Shown: positions 37,101 through 49,544, counted from the stretch's first letter. The stretch: DNA of 64,000 bases from Hybos culiciformis (GCA_964007475.1 OZ023275.1:15603829-15667828), one strand, 5' to 3'. Translations and numbers: made by a program. Notes: generated by a model from the letters alone, not told the origin.

Positions 37101-40100
37101 TAATTGTATAATATAGTGCTGAAAATTGTTTTACCTTACTATAAGACTAAGCTCCTGTCGAAAATCTTTTAATATTAATATTAGTCTGGAATAAATGTAG
37201 GTATTATATTTGTAGGCTCCTAAACTAAATGATTTTAAATTAAAAATATTTTGTTCAATGGATATTGGGCTTCAAAAATAATTAAACCGTCCACGATTAA
37301 ACTTTTCATAATTTTTGATTTATCCATTTTAACACTCTGAAATTCACTCCGAATTGACTTAACAAAATTTCAAGTCAGAAAATAATGTTTGCAATTGTTC
37401 TATTTGTATCTCAGTAGGAGGTTTTTTCCCAAAAAAAAAAAAACAGATAAATGTCCAGTTTGTATGTTATTATTATTTCGGTAGAGTACGTGCCATATTA
37501 TTATTTATATTTTGTAATAATGTCATACTATTTCAAAGGGAAGAAAAACTTTTGTAAAATTTTATAATATTTTCTTATGACGACGTTGCTTAAAGATTTA
37601 TCATTCGAAATAAAAAATAATACAAAAAAATAAAATGATAGTGTACATGTAAAATTTAAGATTTATATTTTTTTATTTCTGATTGTAAATTAACTTTATT
37701 TTTGTTTATGTATAAATTTTGCATTAGATTTTCTTTATTTTAAATCTTTTATATTTTGTCATCAAACTGATACCTGAATATTAAAATTATAAACTTATAA
37801 GCTTCGAATACATTTTAATAAAGTTAATATTCAACTAATCAACCATATTACACTATCTAACTATAAAATTGATTTTGGAGAGAATTTAACTAATCGCTAA
37901 AAGCTTCTATTAAAGCCTAATACATATAGTTCTATTATAATATTAAAATTATCACAAAATCATAATTTGAAAGTACGATATCATAATAAAATAAAAAAAA
38001 AAAAAATTTAAATATTAAAACACATTCTAGTTTTTATGAACACTATACTTTATCTTTTTTTACCATAGTAATTTTAATCGGTATATTATTTTATTTTATA
38101 TATGTATATACATATATGTTATTTAAGATAAATATTCTACATTTATAATATAAATATTTATTTGAATTTAATAATAAAATATAAAAAAAAACCAGATTTA
38201 TTTTATTTTAAGTTATTAATAAATTTTTATTATAATTTGTGATTATCTCATGAATATTAAATGTTGTATTTGTATATATAAGGAAAAAGTGAAGTTAAAG
38301 TCAAAGATAGTTTATTAATTATATTTTTGATTTGTTTTCAGCATATGTTTTTTTTATTTTGTATTTAAAAAAACAGCATTTGATAAAATTGATGGCGTTT
38401 AGAGAATAATTATATATATATATACAATTTATTTTGTTTTGAAGATTTTCTTTCATTAAAGGGTACATTTTTTATGCTTTTATTAGTATTTAGCTTGCAA
38501 GAATCTTGAATTCATGTGGCATTAGCATAACTTGATCTCTATAAAATATACATTAGACCTTAAATAACAAATATTTAGTTTCTTTATTATTAAATAAAAA
38601 AAGGCGTATTTATTCTACCTGCATTAAAATTATTAGAGAACTTATGCACTCATGTAAGTTTCCATAAACTAAACTGACAAATGTATATAAAATCTAAAAT
38701 TACAATATCTGCCGGGATTAAAATGTTAAAAAAAACTAATCAACTTTTTCGTTTAATTCGAACGCCCGCTATCTTGTTCATTTTAATTCAAGCTAACATA
38801 AGACTCTAAATAGAGTAGGATTCGATTGAAAAAACCTAATCATATTATACTTTTAATTTTTTATTTTTTTTTTCTTAAATACTTGTTAGCTTATGTCTGT
38901 CCCGAGATTTATACTTTACTTTTGTATATTTTTTCCATATATACCTTACATATATCCTATAAGTATTATAGATATAGAACACGTAGAGAAAAATTTCCAT
39001 CCAGTCAAAACGAATAGGTATCACCAAACTAAACATATATACTTTACATATACTTTGTGAATATAATTTTACATGATTTGAGGCATATGTATATTATTTA
39101 TAATTATATATACATAATGTGTTGTATACACAGTTTATTTCATTCTTGTCTATAATTTTATTATCGAAAATATTTTCATATCAATAGAAATAATATGAAA
39201 ATAATTATTATAAATAAAATAAAAAAAATATATTTTTTTTTCCATCATATAAATAAAATTTATTATTTAAAAGTACATGTTTAAAATATTATTTTCTCAT
39301 TTATAGAATTTTTTCCACAAATATGAAAATAAATTTTAAAGTGTGAAAATGCCATACGCACGATCATTTAACATGCATTTATTTTAAAATTATTAATATT
39401 ATGAATTATTAATCGCAGAAAATTTTTGTATTTAAAACAAAAATTTATTTTAATTTATTTTTTTTTTTTGTAAAAGTAATTTATTGTATTTTATACTGAA
39501 ATTTTATTTAAAAAAAATATATATATGTAGCTATATATATATTTTACGGGAACATGATTTTTTGTGGTTTTTCGTGGTTTTCACTGACCCATACTGAATG
39601 CAAATATGCAATTAATTATTAATTATGCTTTATATGTAATTAATAACAATAATAATTTTTAAGATTTCAAACAAGTGTTATCTGTATTGACCTTTGCAAA
39701 AAAAAACCTGCTGTGAAATTTTTCTGCTAATTTAAACTATTATATAGTATTACATTAAACATTCATCAACTATAAATATAAAATTAAAATTTTTTCAAGT
39801 ATTTTGCAATTTAGTCAATATTAAGGTGCTAATTGTTAGGCGCACATTGGCAAGGAAAAGATCTCTATCTTTCTTAACAACGGACTTTAGAATTCGGATT
39901 AAAAAAAACAAATAACACAGAACTGAAGGGGATCGAACTAAAACTCGAATATATTTTAATATATTTTAATAACGAAATAACACGGAACTGAAGGGGATCC
40001 AACTTAAACTCGAATATATTTTAATAACGCTTTATATTCAACAATTGATTATGTTATATTCTAATCACTGCCTTTACAATTACTGTTAAAACCATAGTAT

Positions 40101-41980
40101 TAAACTATTCAGTTCTATTAATGATGTTCTAATAAACTCTCATTACATTTCATATAGCTAATATAGTTTACTATAAATTTTTTCTTCGTAATTTTTTATT
40201 TGTTTTGAAAATTACTTTAAATTTTGTTCAATAATCATTATTTATTGTTGTTATATATTCGTTTATTTATTAAATAAAAATAGCAATTAATCAAAATTTA
40301 TACACACATTTATCTAAAAAATCAATTAATAATTCGTATTAAAATATGTTGTTCTCTTTTTAATTTACCTTCATCAATAAATTAAAATTACTATATAAAA
40401 ATAATAATTTTAATGTTTTTTTTTTTTTTTTCAGTCATGTCAATAATATTTTGAGCATAATGCTGCGAATTAATGTTTATACACATATTGGAAACATATA
40501 TTTGTATAAATATAAATCCATATTGCATACAACGGTAATAAAAATTTAATTAATCACTATAAAGTAACTGATTTTTGATATGAATAGACATTAAAATTCA
40601 GAATTTTAGAACTTCTAAAAGGGTATTGATAGTCTAATCCGAATAGTGCACTTTTATTTTTTTTATTTCAAAAATGTCACCAGATTACATTTTCCAAAAA
40701 TTACTCTCTATTGCCATATTTAATTTAAAGTTACGAGTAAAAATATGTTAATACATGTTATATAAATTAAAGGTGCTAGCATGTAAAGCTCAATAAATAA
40801 AAATGAACATACTCATATAATTCTGTGCAAATGTCTTTCATAGGAAACTACATAAATAATATACTATACATGTATGTACATAATGTTGTATTTTGCCGAT
40901 GATCTAATATTGTTGATAAAAACTAAATAAATTTTTTAAAAATCTTGAATACAATTCTATTTTTATCTTTTTCATTGGGCGTTTGACACTTTTTCATAGA
41001 CGTTTAAAAAGGTACATATCAAATTCACAGAATTATTGTCCAAATGTAAGAAATTTTACTATTGTTAAAAATTTCTGCTTTCTGCATTTCCCTTTTTATT
41101 TTATTTTTTGTTTGTCTGAATATAAAAACTTATAAAATTGATAGAATTCTGGTAAAAAAAAATTTGTAAAATATATTTAAAATTATGTATTTTTATTTAC
41201 CGAATAAGGCAAAAATATTCTTCGTACCAAATTCATGGAAGAGAATTGATATGATTCAAATATTTCCCATCTGTATTCCAGAATTGAGTTTAATTTATTA
41301 GGCAAACTACGCAAATTAAGACCAAATACGCTGATCTTTTCATGTTGATATTACTCGCTAAAAACGATCGAGGAACCTATATATTTAGATTGTACACAGT
41401 TAAGTTAATAAATAAATATTTTATAGAAAAAAGGAATCAAACTAAATCATATATAATAAAAATGGCATGTCATGCAGAATTCTTGAAATTTACTTATATT
41501 GAAAAGAGAAATGAATTAAATAAACTTTTTCTGATAGTTTTATTTTCAACTTCCTATAAAATAAGTTTAAATTTTTTATTTTTTTATTTTTATTAAAGTA
41601 TCTAACTTTCATTGAGTAAATTTTTAATCAAGATTTAAACTTTATCAAAGTTTAATAACATTTTTTTATTTGTATACTGATAAATGCATCTTTTATAAAC
41701 ATTATACAATTTTATGTCACAATAAAAATGGTCATTGAACTTAACTTTGAAAAAGAAACTTTTTTTCTATATCATACTACCTAATTTCATATCAGTATTA
41801 TTTAGAAGGTATGATTTGGTAAAATAAATATTTAATTGAAATTACTTATAGTAAAAATGATCTTCGAATTAATACCAAAATAGCGGTGGCTTTTGCAATT
41901 AACATTGGCTGTATATGGTAATATTCAATTTTTGAATATACTGTAGCTGAGGTTTATTAAGTCCTTTTCATAGAGAGCAG
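34150..41980. other. Non-coding stretch, no gene seen
   Basis: A/T-rich single-copy-looking sequence with frequent A/T runs and TATATA/TATGTA words. Apart from a 65-bp tandem duplication near 39.9-40.0 kb, no structure was recognised and no exon with coding character was found. Confidence 0.5.
39911..40029. repeat. 65-bp tandem duplication
   Basis: AATAACACAGAACTGAAGGG at 39911 recurs as AATAACACGGAACTGAAGGG at 39976, and the following GGATCNAACT(A/T)AAACTCGAAT and ATATTTTAATAACG match too. Two copies, few differences. Confidence 0.8.
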
Positions 41981-42604
41981 AAAATGAACATGTATGCTGT
42001 GAATTTAAAAAAATAAATATTTAATAAAAGTCACGTACACTTAATATGATTTTTTACTCTGTTAAAAAAGAACCTATCGAATACGACTATACTAAACAAT
42101 TCGGGACATTTTCTGTAATGCAATTAGTTATGTTAAATTTTTTTTTAAGTTCCACGAGTAGCATTTAATGAATTAATGCTGTTAAAAATCCTTAAAAAAT
42201 TAGTTGGAGTATCATATCAGTCACAGAAGGTTATCATACTAGTTAATAACACGTTAAAAGCTTCAATTTATTAATGGTATTTAATACGTAATAACGCGTT
42301 TGAAAAAAATGATTAAAAATAATTATTTAACATGACTAGGGATGGCAATTATCCGGACTTTCAGGTATCCGGATATGGAATAGCTTAAACCTGAAATATC
42401 CGGATATCCGGATACTTTTCGGATATTTGCAAATTCTTAACTTTAGAAAAGAAAATCTAAATACTTGGATTTGTACGTTAATTTTATTCGATATTGATTC
42501 AAAAAAAAGGAAGCATATAATTAAATTTATATAGTTTTATTATTTATATATTTATAGTCATTATTAAAATAGAGTTTCAAGAATAATGGAAACTGAATTT
42601 TATT

Positions 42605-42662
42605 TCGTAATTTTGTTGAAAACACCACCCACCGAGAAAACTCTCTCACTGCTGTTGGTTTA
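42605..42662 (-). pseudogene. hAT transposase C-terminal remnant
   Basis: On the minus strand the frame reads TNSSERVFSVGGVFNKIT. SSERVFS followed by G is the hallmark start of the hAT C-terminal dimerisation domain. A stop codon directly precedes the stretch in the same frame, and upstream residues continue in other frames, so it is a frameshifted, truncated relic that cannot make a working enzyme. Confidence 0.75.
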
Positions 42663-42712
42663 ATTGTATGAAGGCCAATCAAAAGCTTTTCTAAGCTGAG
42701 ATTTAGTTTTCC

Positions 42713-42764
42713 ATTGCCTTGAAGTTATATTGCCTTGAAGTTATATTGCCTTGAAGTTATATTG
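42713..42764. repeat. 16-bp unit, three copies
   Basis: ATTGCCTTGAAGTTAT occurs three times in a row and begins a fourth time, inside the hAT element. Confidence 0.9.
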
Positions 42765-43767
42765 TAAAGTCAAAATTATTTTGGAATTTTGTTGGAGTTT
42801 CATAGGTCATAGAAGCTGATCAAAATACAAACTAATATATACATTTTTCTATTAATTTTAATTACATTCCTTTATATAACTTTGAGTTAAATTAAAGGAA
42901 ACAAAAGTCTAATCTCAAAAAATAAAAGGATTCACTTACATATTTAAAATACAGCAATGCAAAATTTTTCAATTTAATATGTTAGTGCATAGCCAACAAT
43001 TCTAATTTTTGAAATAACAAAAATCTACTTAAAATCAAAATCTACGTCAACACGGTAATTAAAAAAGGATTGTCGGTTTTACATTTTATAACACCATCAA
43101 TACATAAATTTTATATTTATTAAAAAAATATTAAAAGTCGGGGAAAAAATGAAATATCCGGATAATTGATTCGAAATATCCGGATTTCGAATAATCCGTA
43201 AATCCAGAACATATTCGGATAGTTCAAACCGAATACTAACCGGATTGCCATCCCAAAACATGACGGATAATTCAAACAAGCAATTATGTTTAATCTAATG
43301 GTATTGTATTTATTCTAGAATTTTTTTTTTTATTTTCTTTGTTCCTCAATTATATAAATTGAAATTCAGATAAATCATTATATATTTGTTTTATATTGAA
43401 AGCTGAAATTCATATGTTATTCAATACCACAGGTCAGCCAGTATTCGGGCCCGAAGCGGTTCGTTTATTTCGAAATAAATATTTTAGTCAATTTAATTAC
43501 AAACTTTTCTCTAAAAAATTAATCTGGAGTATAATATTTACAGGAACCTATCTTTCAATTTCATAATGCATTTTTTATGCATACATGCATAAAAAATGCA
43601 ACTAATGTTTAAAAAAACACTAAGAACGCTCCGAAGTATTTTATCTTAAATGATAACGTATACCAAAAACGTGGGGCTTAACATAAGACTTATGATGATT
43701 TGGTAAATCGTAATTCTTGAAATAATTTTTTCAATGTAATTTTCCACAAACAATTTAATTTTAATAA

Positions 43768-43990
43768 AATGTACCGCTGGAAAAACAACAACTGCACTCT
43801 ACGGTGTCCCAGAGTAGACTGCCTACACAGTCATTCCACTAACCACAGTTATTGGCCTCTCTCTCCTCTACCTGTTATTTACTACAAATACGCAGAGAAA
43901 AAGGGTTTTTTGTTTGCCTGTCATACGATTATAGAGGGGTATATATTCTCTATAGTTCGATAATCATTTAACAAAAGAATTATCATAGAA
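43768..43990. mobile_element. GC-richer insert absent from the paralogous copy
   Basis: Left of it the two duplicated copies share TTCCACAAACAA..TTTAAT, and right of it TTTGAATAAAAGTC(T/G)GTTTATT. In the other copy these are separated only by a short A run (47960-47980), whereas here about 220 bases with much higher G+C intervene. On the minus strand TGTGGTTAGTGG resembles a tRNA A box but no clear B box follows. Possibly a SINE; class not settled. The open frame inside shows no known domain. Confidence 0.5.
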
Positions 43991-44061
43991 AAAAAACTGG
44001 CAATTTTTGAATAAAAGTCTGTTTATTAAAAATTAAATTTAGTCATTATCTCAGCACCTAT

Positions 44062-44851
44062 CTATGTACAAGTTGCCTTCTTTTTACAACAATCTGGATA
44101 TGGCTTGCTTAGATCTTCTTCAGTTTTGCAATTTGGTGGATATCCAGTCTTTCCGCAACTATAAAAAGAAAATTTGAAAAAAAAAATTCAAAAATATTAC
44201 GATATTGTATTTAAGTTTTAGTTCATACAATTCTATTGTTCCTTTTCCTTCTGCATTCAAACATTCAAATCTGTAACACGATTTCGAATCAACATTTTCA
44301 AATACACCTACATCAAATGGTGTTCCTTCATATACACATTTTCCGGGGTGATCTGGAAAAAATGTTTGCATATAAGTTTAAATATACATAACGAAGAGAA
44401 TTTGCCGACAATAATATCTTTCCGAACCAATTTTTCAATTATTATTAAATTAAATTCTTTGTGAAATTAATTTTTAAAAACATTTTAAAATAAAATCAAA
44501 CACCAGACAGGTTGAGGTACCTAGTTTATTTATTTTGTATAAATTCAGACAAATTTTAAGAAATTTTAACTCTTAATTTAATATCAAATTAATTTTTTTT
44601 TAATTTATACATTATACTTAACGTTAGACCATTTTCGGAAATGAAAAAGTAAAAAACTCATATAGAGATACTAAAATTAAGATAATGTACAAAAACTTTT
44701 GATACATTTGGGTCATCGATGTAGTAAAAAATATCAAAAATTCCTAAATTTGTGTTATGTTATGTGCACCTTTATCTGCATAATCAGAAGGTGGTGTTAT
44801 TGCACCAAAAACTGCTGCCACTAAAACACTGAATACAATTACGAATTTCAT
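44062..44851 (-). CDS. SVWC-1: secreted single-domain vWF-C protein
   Basis: Three exons in transcript order: 44851-44770, 44352-44229, 44158-44062, giving 100 residues. The start ATG opens a signal peptide (MKFVIVFSVLVAAVFG, cleavage expected near residue 16-18). The mature part shows the SVWC pattern with eight cysteines: HPGKC, SC, FEC, FC, NC, CC and TC. Exon 2 carries the first three and exon 3 the rest, with conserved GYPPNC and PYPDCC. Introns are GT..AG (the exon 2 donor is GTATGA) in phases 1 and 2. SVWC proteins are arthropod haemolymph or tissue-secreted peptides; the Drosophila member Vago is induced by viral infection, and others answer to diet or environment (family knowledge). 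Which role applies here is not shown. AATAAA lies at 44022-44027. It is about 87% identical to SVWC-3. Confidence 0.92.
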
Positions 44852-44867
44852 TATCACGGTTTATTTA

Positions 44868-44908
44868 GAACTGAACTAAAGAATTAATAAAACAGAGGTT
44901 TTTATATA
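44868..44908 (-). promoter_or_regulatory. TATA box and initiator of SVWC-1
   Basis: TATATAAA at 44901-44908 and TTCAGTTC at 44868-44875 on the minus strand are about 30 bp apart, the usual TATA-to-start spacing. The arrangement is repeated before all four SVWC genes. Confidence 0.75.
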
Positions 44909-45562
44909 ATAAGCTTTATCTAAAAATAGCCAAACTACCCATTAAAAAATTTTTAACTACCCTCGAAAGCTTAAACTTGTTATTTGTTAACTAAATTTGT
45001 TAACTAAAAACATTATGGAATTGAATAAAAATAATAATAAAATTTTGATAAGATTTTATGAAAATGACAACATACTATTGTTAGTAAACTATCTATTAAT
45101 GGATAATGAAAGTCTGGGCTACTTAATTATTAGCTAGTTATCTATTTACAATGTTTACATAATATTGACGTTATTCTGACAGATAAAATTAAAACTTTTG
45201 TTTCGAAAATTATAGCGATAACGCATAAATATTAATTAGCACTTGTGCATCTTTAATAACAAAAAATTTAGATGTTAAAAATAACCAAACTTTAAATAAA
45301 ATTTATTATTATTAATTTTTAAAATAAATATTTATAATTATTTGTTTTTGTCTAGATAAAAACTTATTGATTTTGTACATTAAATTAATATTTGACTCAT
45401 TTGATTTTGGTTATTACAATAGTCTTAATTTTATTTGTTTTAGAATTAATATGTTGATTGAAAAATTAGCACCCAAAATATTCGTAATGGATTTCATTTA
45501 ACGTCAAAAAACTTGTGATTTTTTATATGTTTTAGTTACAAAATTTTATTTTTGTAAGTAAT

Positions 45563-45602
45563 TTATATAAATAGAATTACTTTCAATAAAATATAATCAG
45601 TT
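45563..45602 (+). promoter_or_regulatory. TATA box and initiator of SVWC-2
   Basis: TATATAAAT at about 45563-45571 is followed at 45597-45602 by TCAGTT. The start codon is 16 bases further on, so the 5' leader is very short. Confidence 0.75.
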
Positions 45603-45617
45603 CGCAGCAAGTTCAAA

Positions 45618-46922
45618 ATGAAATACGTTATTGTTATTAGTTTCTTAGTAGCTGCGGTTATGGCCATTGGCGATTACTCAGATCCAGGTAAATAAATTTT
45701 TTTTAAAATTCAAATGACTTAATAAAAATAAATAAAAAAAAACTTTGATGTTCTTATGTAAATCAAAAATAAAATTGCAATAGGGGATTATTATGTGCTC
45801 TGGAAAATTAGCAGATGCTCATTTAAAATTTTCCTTATATTAAAATTAAAAATTAATTCGAAAGAATTTTCAACTTAACTTCAAAGCTTAAATTCATTTA
45901 GTAATAAAATTTTAAACATTTTGTTGCATGGTATACAATCGCAGTTTATTTTTAGTGGAAAATTCTTAAAGCTTTTGATTTATTATGAAATATATATTTC
46001 AAGCCTCGTTTTTCAGCTAACATCTCTGTAAGAAGAAATGTTTCATTTTAATTAATCCAAGATTTCTGATTCATTGTGAAGTATCTGGCTCTACAGGTAA
46101 TTCTTCATTCTAATTATAACAACTATGGAACATTCAGCAATTGACTTCCATTATTCACTTTTTGTACACTTTACGGAAATTATTAAAATTCACGCAAAGT
46201 TCCTTTAATTTTTTCGTACAATTTTAAGGAACTCCGTGTTACATATTATTCCATGTACTATTTAATTTAATAACAAGATTTTAAATCTTTACTATGAACT
46301 ACCAGGGAAGTTTGTTGTGGTTTATACAAATCGGTTGTTAAGTTTGAAAATGTGCGCACGGATTTTTCCGTTGGGTCAAGTATGACGATCAAATTTATAG
46401 ATTCTTTTATAATATCTGCGGTAATCTTTTTTGGTTGCTGCAGATAAAATGCATGGAACACTTAAACTTTCCGAAACATTCAACGCGAATTAATAAAACG
46501 ATCAAGGGGATATTGTGAAGATAATAATATTTTTATAAGAAATAACAAACATTGCTTACTGAATTAATGTTTTATATATCATATATATAATAAAAATGAT
46601 ACATCAGAAGCACACTTTTATAATTACAGCTCATCCAGGTAAATGCGTTTACAAAGGCGATGTGTTAGATATTGGAATTAACGATAATTTGGATCCAATT
46701 ACATGCCTAAAATTTGAATGTCTGGCTGGCGGTAAAGGCACACCAACATTGTAAGCCTAGAACAAGTTGTATTTACATATAAAATATATTGTTTTGTTTC
46801 TTTACTTATACAAATAAATTTTATTTTATAGTTGCCCAGGAGAAGATGATGATCAGGTCAATTGCAAAACAGGAAAATCTGATCCGACTTTAGCATACCC
46901 AGCTTGCTGTGCTTGTAAATAA
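45618..46922 (+). CDS. SVWC-2: secreted single-domain vWF-C protein
   Basis: The only plus-strand member. Exons 45618-45687, 46630-46750 and 46832-46922; GT..AG introns in the same phases (1 and 2) as its neighbours; 93 residues. Signal peptide MKYVIVISFLVAAVMA, then GDYSDPAHPGKC. Eight cysteines in the SVWC order: GKC, TC, FEC, FC, NC, CC and C near the end. It is clearly more divergent than the others: exon 3 is shorter (91 against 97 bp), has the acidic run GEDDD after the fourth cysteine, lacks GYPPNC, and ends in CCACK rather than CC..KKATCT. Intron 1 is long (942 bp). AATAAA follows at 47042-47047. Probably secreted into haemolymph; function unknown, with the same family options as SVWC-1. 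Confidence 0.9.
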
Positions 46923-48039
46923 TTAAAGAATACAAAAAAATGTACTCAAGCATATTAATTGTTCCAAATATTGCAAATATTTTTAGATATATGTATATAA
47001 AAATATATAATTATATTATCCCTTAAATTTTTGAGATATTCAATAAACGTCACATACACAAACATGATATTTGTACTTAATATGATTTTTTATTTTGTTA
47101 AAAAAGAAAATATCGAAGAATTCTCTACTAAAGAATTTGCGTCATTTTCTGTAATTAATTTTTTAAAATCCTAAAAAATTTAGTTGGAGTATCATATCAG
47201 TCAGATAATGTGATCATGCACAATATTAGCTTAGTTTTGTTAATGGTTTTTAAGACGTAATGATGCGTTAAAAAACATAATCATTTTCCATAACGTCTGA
47301 TTGACAGAAATAACTACATTTAATTTTTGGAATTACATTTAATCCAGTATTTGTTATCAATTTTCTTTGTTCTTCAATTAAGTAAATTCAAATTCAGGTA
47401 TTTGGTTTTGTTTTAAAGCTATATTATTCAATACCAGTTAGAAAAATAATCCATTAAACATAAAATGCAGCATTAAAATAAAAAAAAAATTAGGGAATTA
47501 TATTTTCTACCATTACACTTCATTATTTATCAGTCGTTAAAGCCACGCCATGCCTATTTATTCGTAATCTTTTCCTCAATACAAAGCAGCCTTAGTTACA
47601 GAATGTGATTGTTTCACACTTTATAGTCAAGATGTGACGTCGTTAAAAAATTAACAGAAGTCATTACGGTTTCGTATAAAAATTTAGGAATCACATAAAG
47701 CAAAAATATTATTTGGCAAAGATTGTATGGAAAATTGGGAAAAGGCTGAGACGGTTCGGGTTGTTCGAACGTTAAATCGTTTATTTCGTAACAACATTTT
47801 TATCAATTTAATTACAAACTTTTCCCTGGAAAAATTATTCTGGTGTAAAGCATACTTAAAGGAATATGTCTGTCCTCCGTTTCATTAATATTATTAATAT
47901 TAATATTATTGCATATTATTTCACTGTAAAGTTCCACAAACAAAAATTAAATTTAATATCATCCAAAAAAAAAAAACTCAATGTTTGAATAAAAGTCGGT
48001 TTATTATAAATTCTATCTACTCTTTATCTAAGCACCTAT

Positions 48040-48858
48040 TTATGTACAAGTTGCCTTCTTTTGACAACAATCTGGATATGGCTTGCTGAGATCTTCTTCA
48101 ACTTTGCAATTTGGTGGGTATCCTGTCAATCCGCAACTAAAAAGAAAATTTGAAAAAAAAATCAAAAATGTTACGATATAGTATTTAAGTTTTAGTTCTT
48201 ACAATTCTAATGTTCCCTTTCCTTCTGTATTCAAACATTCAAATTTGTAACACGATTTAGAATCAACATTTTCATGTACACCTACATCAAATGGTGTTCC
48301 TTCATAGACACATTTTCCGGGATGAGCTGAAAAAAAATTATGATATAAAATATATATAACGAAGAGATTTTGTCGATCAACATAATGGTTAGTTTAAAAT
48401 TTAAATTTTCATTTTTAATTTTTAAGAAACTATAACATCTTTTCCTTTCGAGCCAGGCAACGAGAAAATATAAAGCGGCCGATTGATTATTATTAAATTA
48501 AAATCTAAGAAATTAGCTCTGCATAAAAATTTTCGTAATATTAATTTTTAAATTTTACATAGTCTATTTATTTTATATAAATTCTGACAAATTTTTTTCG
48601 TATTTTTAATTTTAATTTTAAATTGAATTAATTTTTTTTTAATTTATACCTAACGTTAGACCGCTTAAGGAAAAGAAAAAATTATAGAGATACAAAACTG
48701 TTGATACATTTGGGAAATCGATGTGATAAAAAATATCAAAAATTTTTTAATTTGTATTATGTTATGTTATGTGTACCTTTGTCTGCATAATCAGAAGGTG
48801 GTGAAACTGCTCCATAAACTGCTACCACTAAAACACTCAATACAATTACGAATTTCAT
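48040..48858 (-). CDS. SVWC-3: secreted single-domain vWF-C protein
   Basis: Three exons in transcript order: 48858-48777, 48326-48203, 48136-48040; 100 residues; exon lengths identical to SVWC-1 (82, 124 and 97 bp). Signal peptide MKFVIVLSVLVVAVYG. Mature protein with ADKAHPGKC, SC, FEC, FC, GYPPNC, PYPDCC and KKATCT, eight cysteines in all. By my count it differs from SVWC-1 at 13 of 100 positions, several of them charge changes in the mature domain (for example D to A before HPGKC, K to L after FCG). All splice sites are GT..AG and the frame is intact. AATAAA at 48000-48005. It is the product of the local duplication with SVWC-1. Confidence 0.92.
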
Positions 48859-48874
48859 TATCACGGTTTATTTA

Positions 48875-48916
48875 GAACTGAACTAAAAAATCAAGTAAAA
48901 CAGAGGTTTTTATATG
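48875..48916 (-). promoter_or_regulatory. TATA box and initiator of SVWC-3
   Basis: TCATATAAAAA at about 48907-48916 and TTCAGTTC at 48875-48882 on the minus strand. The sequence from here to the start codon is nearly identical to that of SVWC-1. Confidence 0.75.
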
Positions 48917-49544
48917 ATAAACTTTATCTAAAAATAGCTAAACTTCCCATTAAGATTTTTTTAAGTACCATCAAAAGCTTAAACTTGTTATTGGTCATAC
49001 GTAAATAACATTAGAAAAAGAAATAGATGAACGGAACAGAAAAAAAAAACTTTTCGTAATTTTATTAAACGAGTAAAGTTAAATTCTGTACTTTTAACAT
49101 ATTGCATACTCTTTCTATAAACTTATTTTTGGTTTCTATTAAAAATATAATTAGTCGTCAATAAATTGGACTTTGGCTGGCATAACTTTGGAGGTATAAC
49201 TAGATTAATTCAAAATATCCATACAATGCCATCATATTGTATGAGTGCAATGGTTTTCGTTTTAGAATCGGGATACGCATATAATATTTTAATGTAACTA
49301 CTATACATTTTAGGTGCATCTTAGCCTATAAATCTGAACTAAAAATTGTAATGGACTGTGGTTGATCTGAATCAGAACTTAGTTTGAAGTTTTACTTTAC
49401 TGGATAAGAACAGTTTTAAGATCTTCAGTCTTGAAGAGCCAAAAAATATGTCCCATGCAATGTAATATAAATAAAAGATTAAATTTGTTTTTTTAATTTT
49501 TTTTAATTAATATAAACATTTTTATAGATTTGTTAATTATTCAT

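Larger units (their letters stand above)
42337..43256. mobile_element. hAT-superfamily element with 8-bp TSD
   Basis: The ends TAGGGATGGCAAT and (reversed) TTGGGATGGCAAT are inverted repeats of the hAT type, with many GGATATCCGG-like sub-terminal words on both sides. Exactly flanking it, AACATGAC stands at 42329-42336 and again at 43257-43264, the 8-bp target duplication that defines hAT insertions. Length 920 bp. A transposase remnant lies inside on the minus strand. The paralogous position near 47275-47310 has no insertion. Confidence 0.9.
41985..44910. repeat. Left copy of a segmental duplication around SVWC-1
   Basis: Aligns in order with 47010-48920. Shared blocks: CTTAATATGATTTTTTA and AGTTGGAGTATCATATCAGTCA (about 42040-42230 against 47078-47202), TTTCTTTGTTC.TCAATTA (about 43335 against 47363), a block with CAATTTAATTACAAACTTTT (about 43480 against 47795), then the whole SVWC gene with its promoter. 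This copy is longer because of the hAT element and at least one further insert. Confidence 0.8.
47010..48920. repeat. Right copy of the segmental duplication around SVWC-3
   Basis: Counterpart of 41985-44910. It lacks the hAT element and the 43768-43990 insert, but has about 290 bases at about 47460-47750 that the left copy lacks. Confidence 0.78.

Noticed and set aside
38811..38832. TAGAGTAGGATTCGATT as a fourth copy of the 175-bp MITE
   Set aside because: Only about 17 bases resemble the terminus, and no second arm follows.
43097..43279. 60-codon frame on the minus strand
   Set aside because: It lies over the GGATATCCGG-rich end of the hAT element and does not resemble a transposase.
46267..46461. 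64-codon minus-strand frame inside intron 1 of SVWC-2
   Set aside because: It reads like a protein fragment in places, but no family was recognised and no flanking element ends or splice sites support it.
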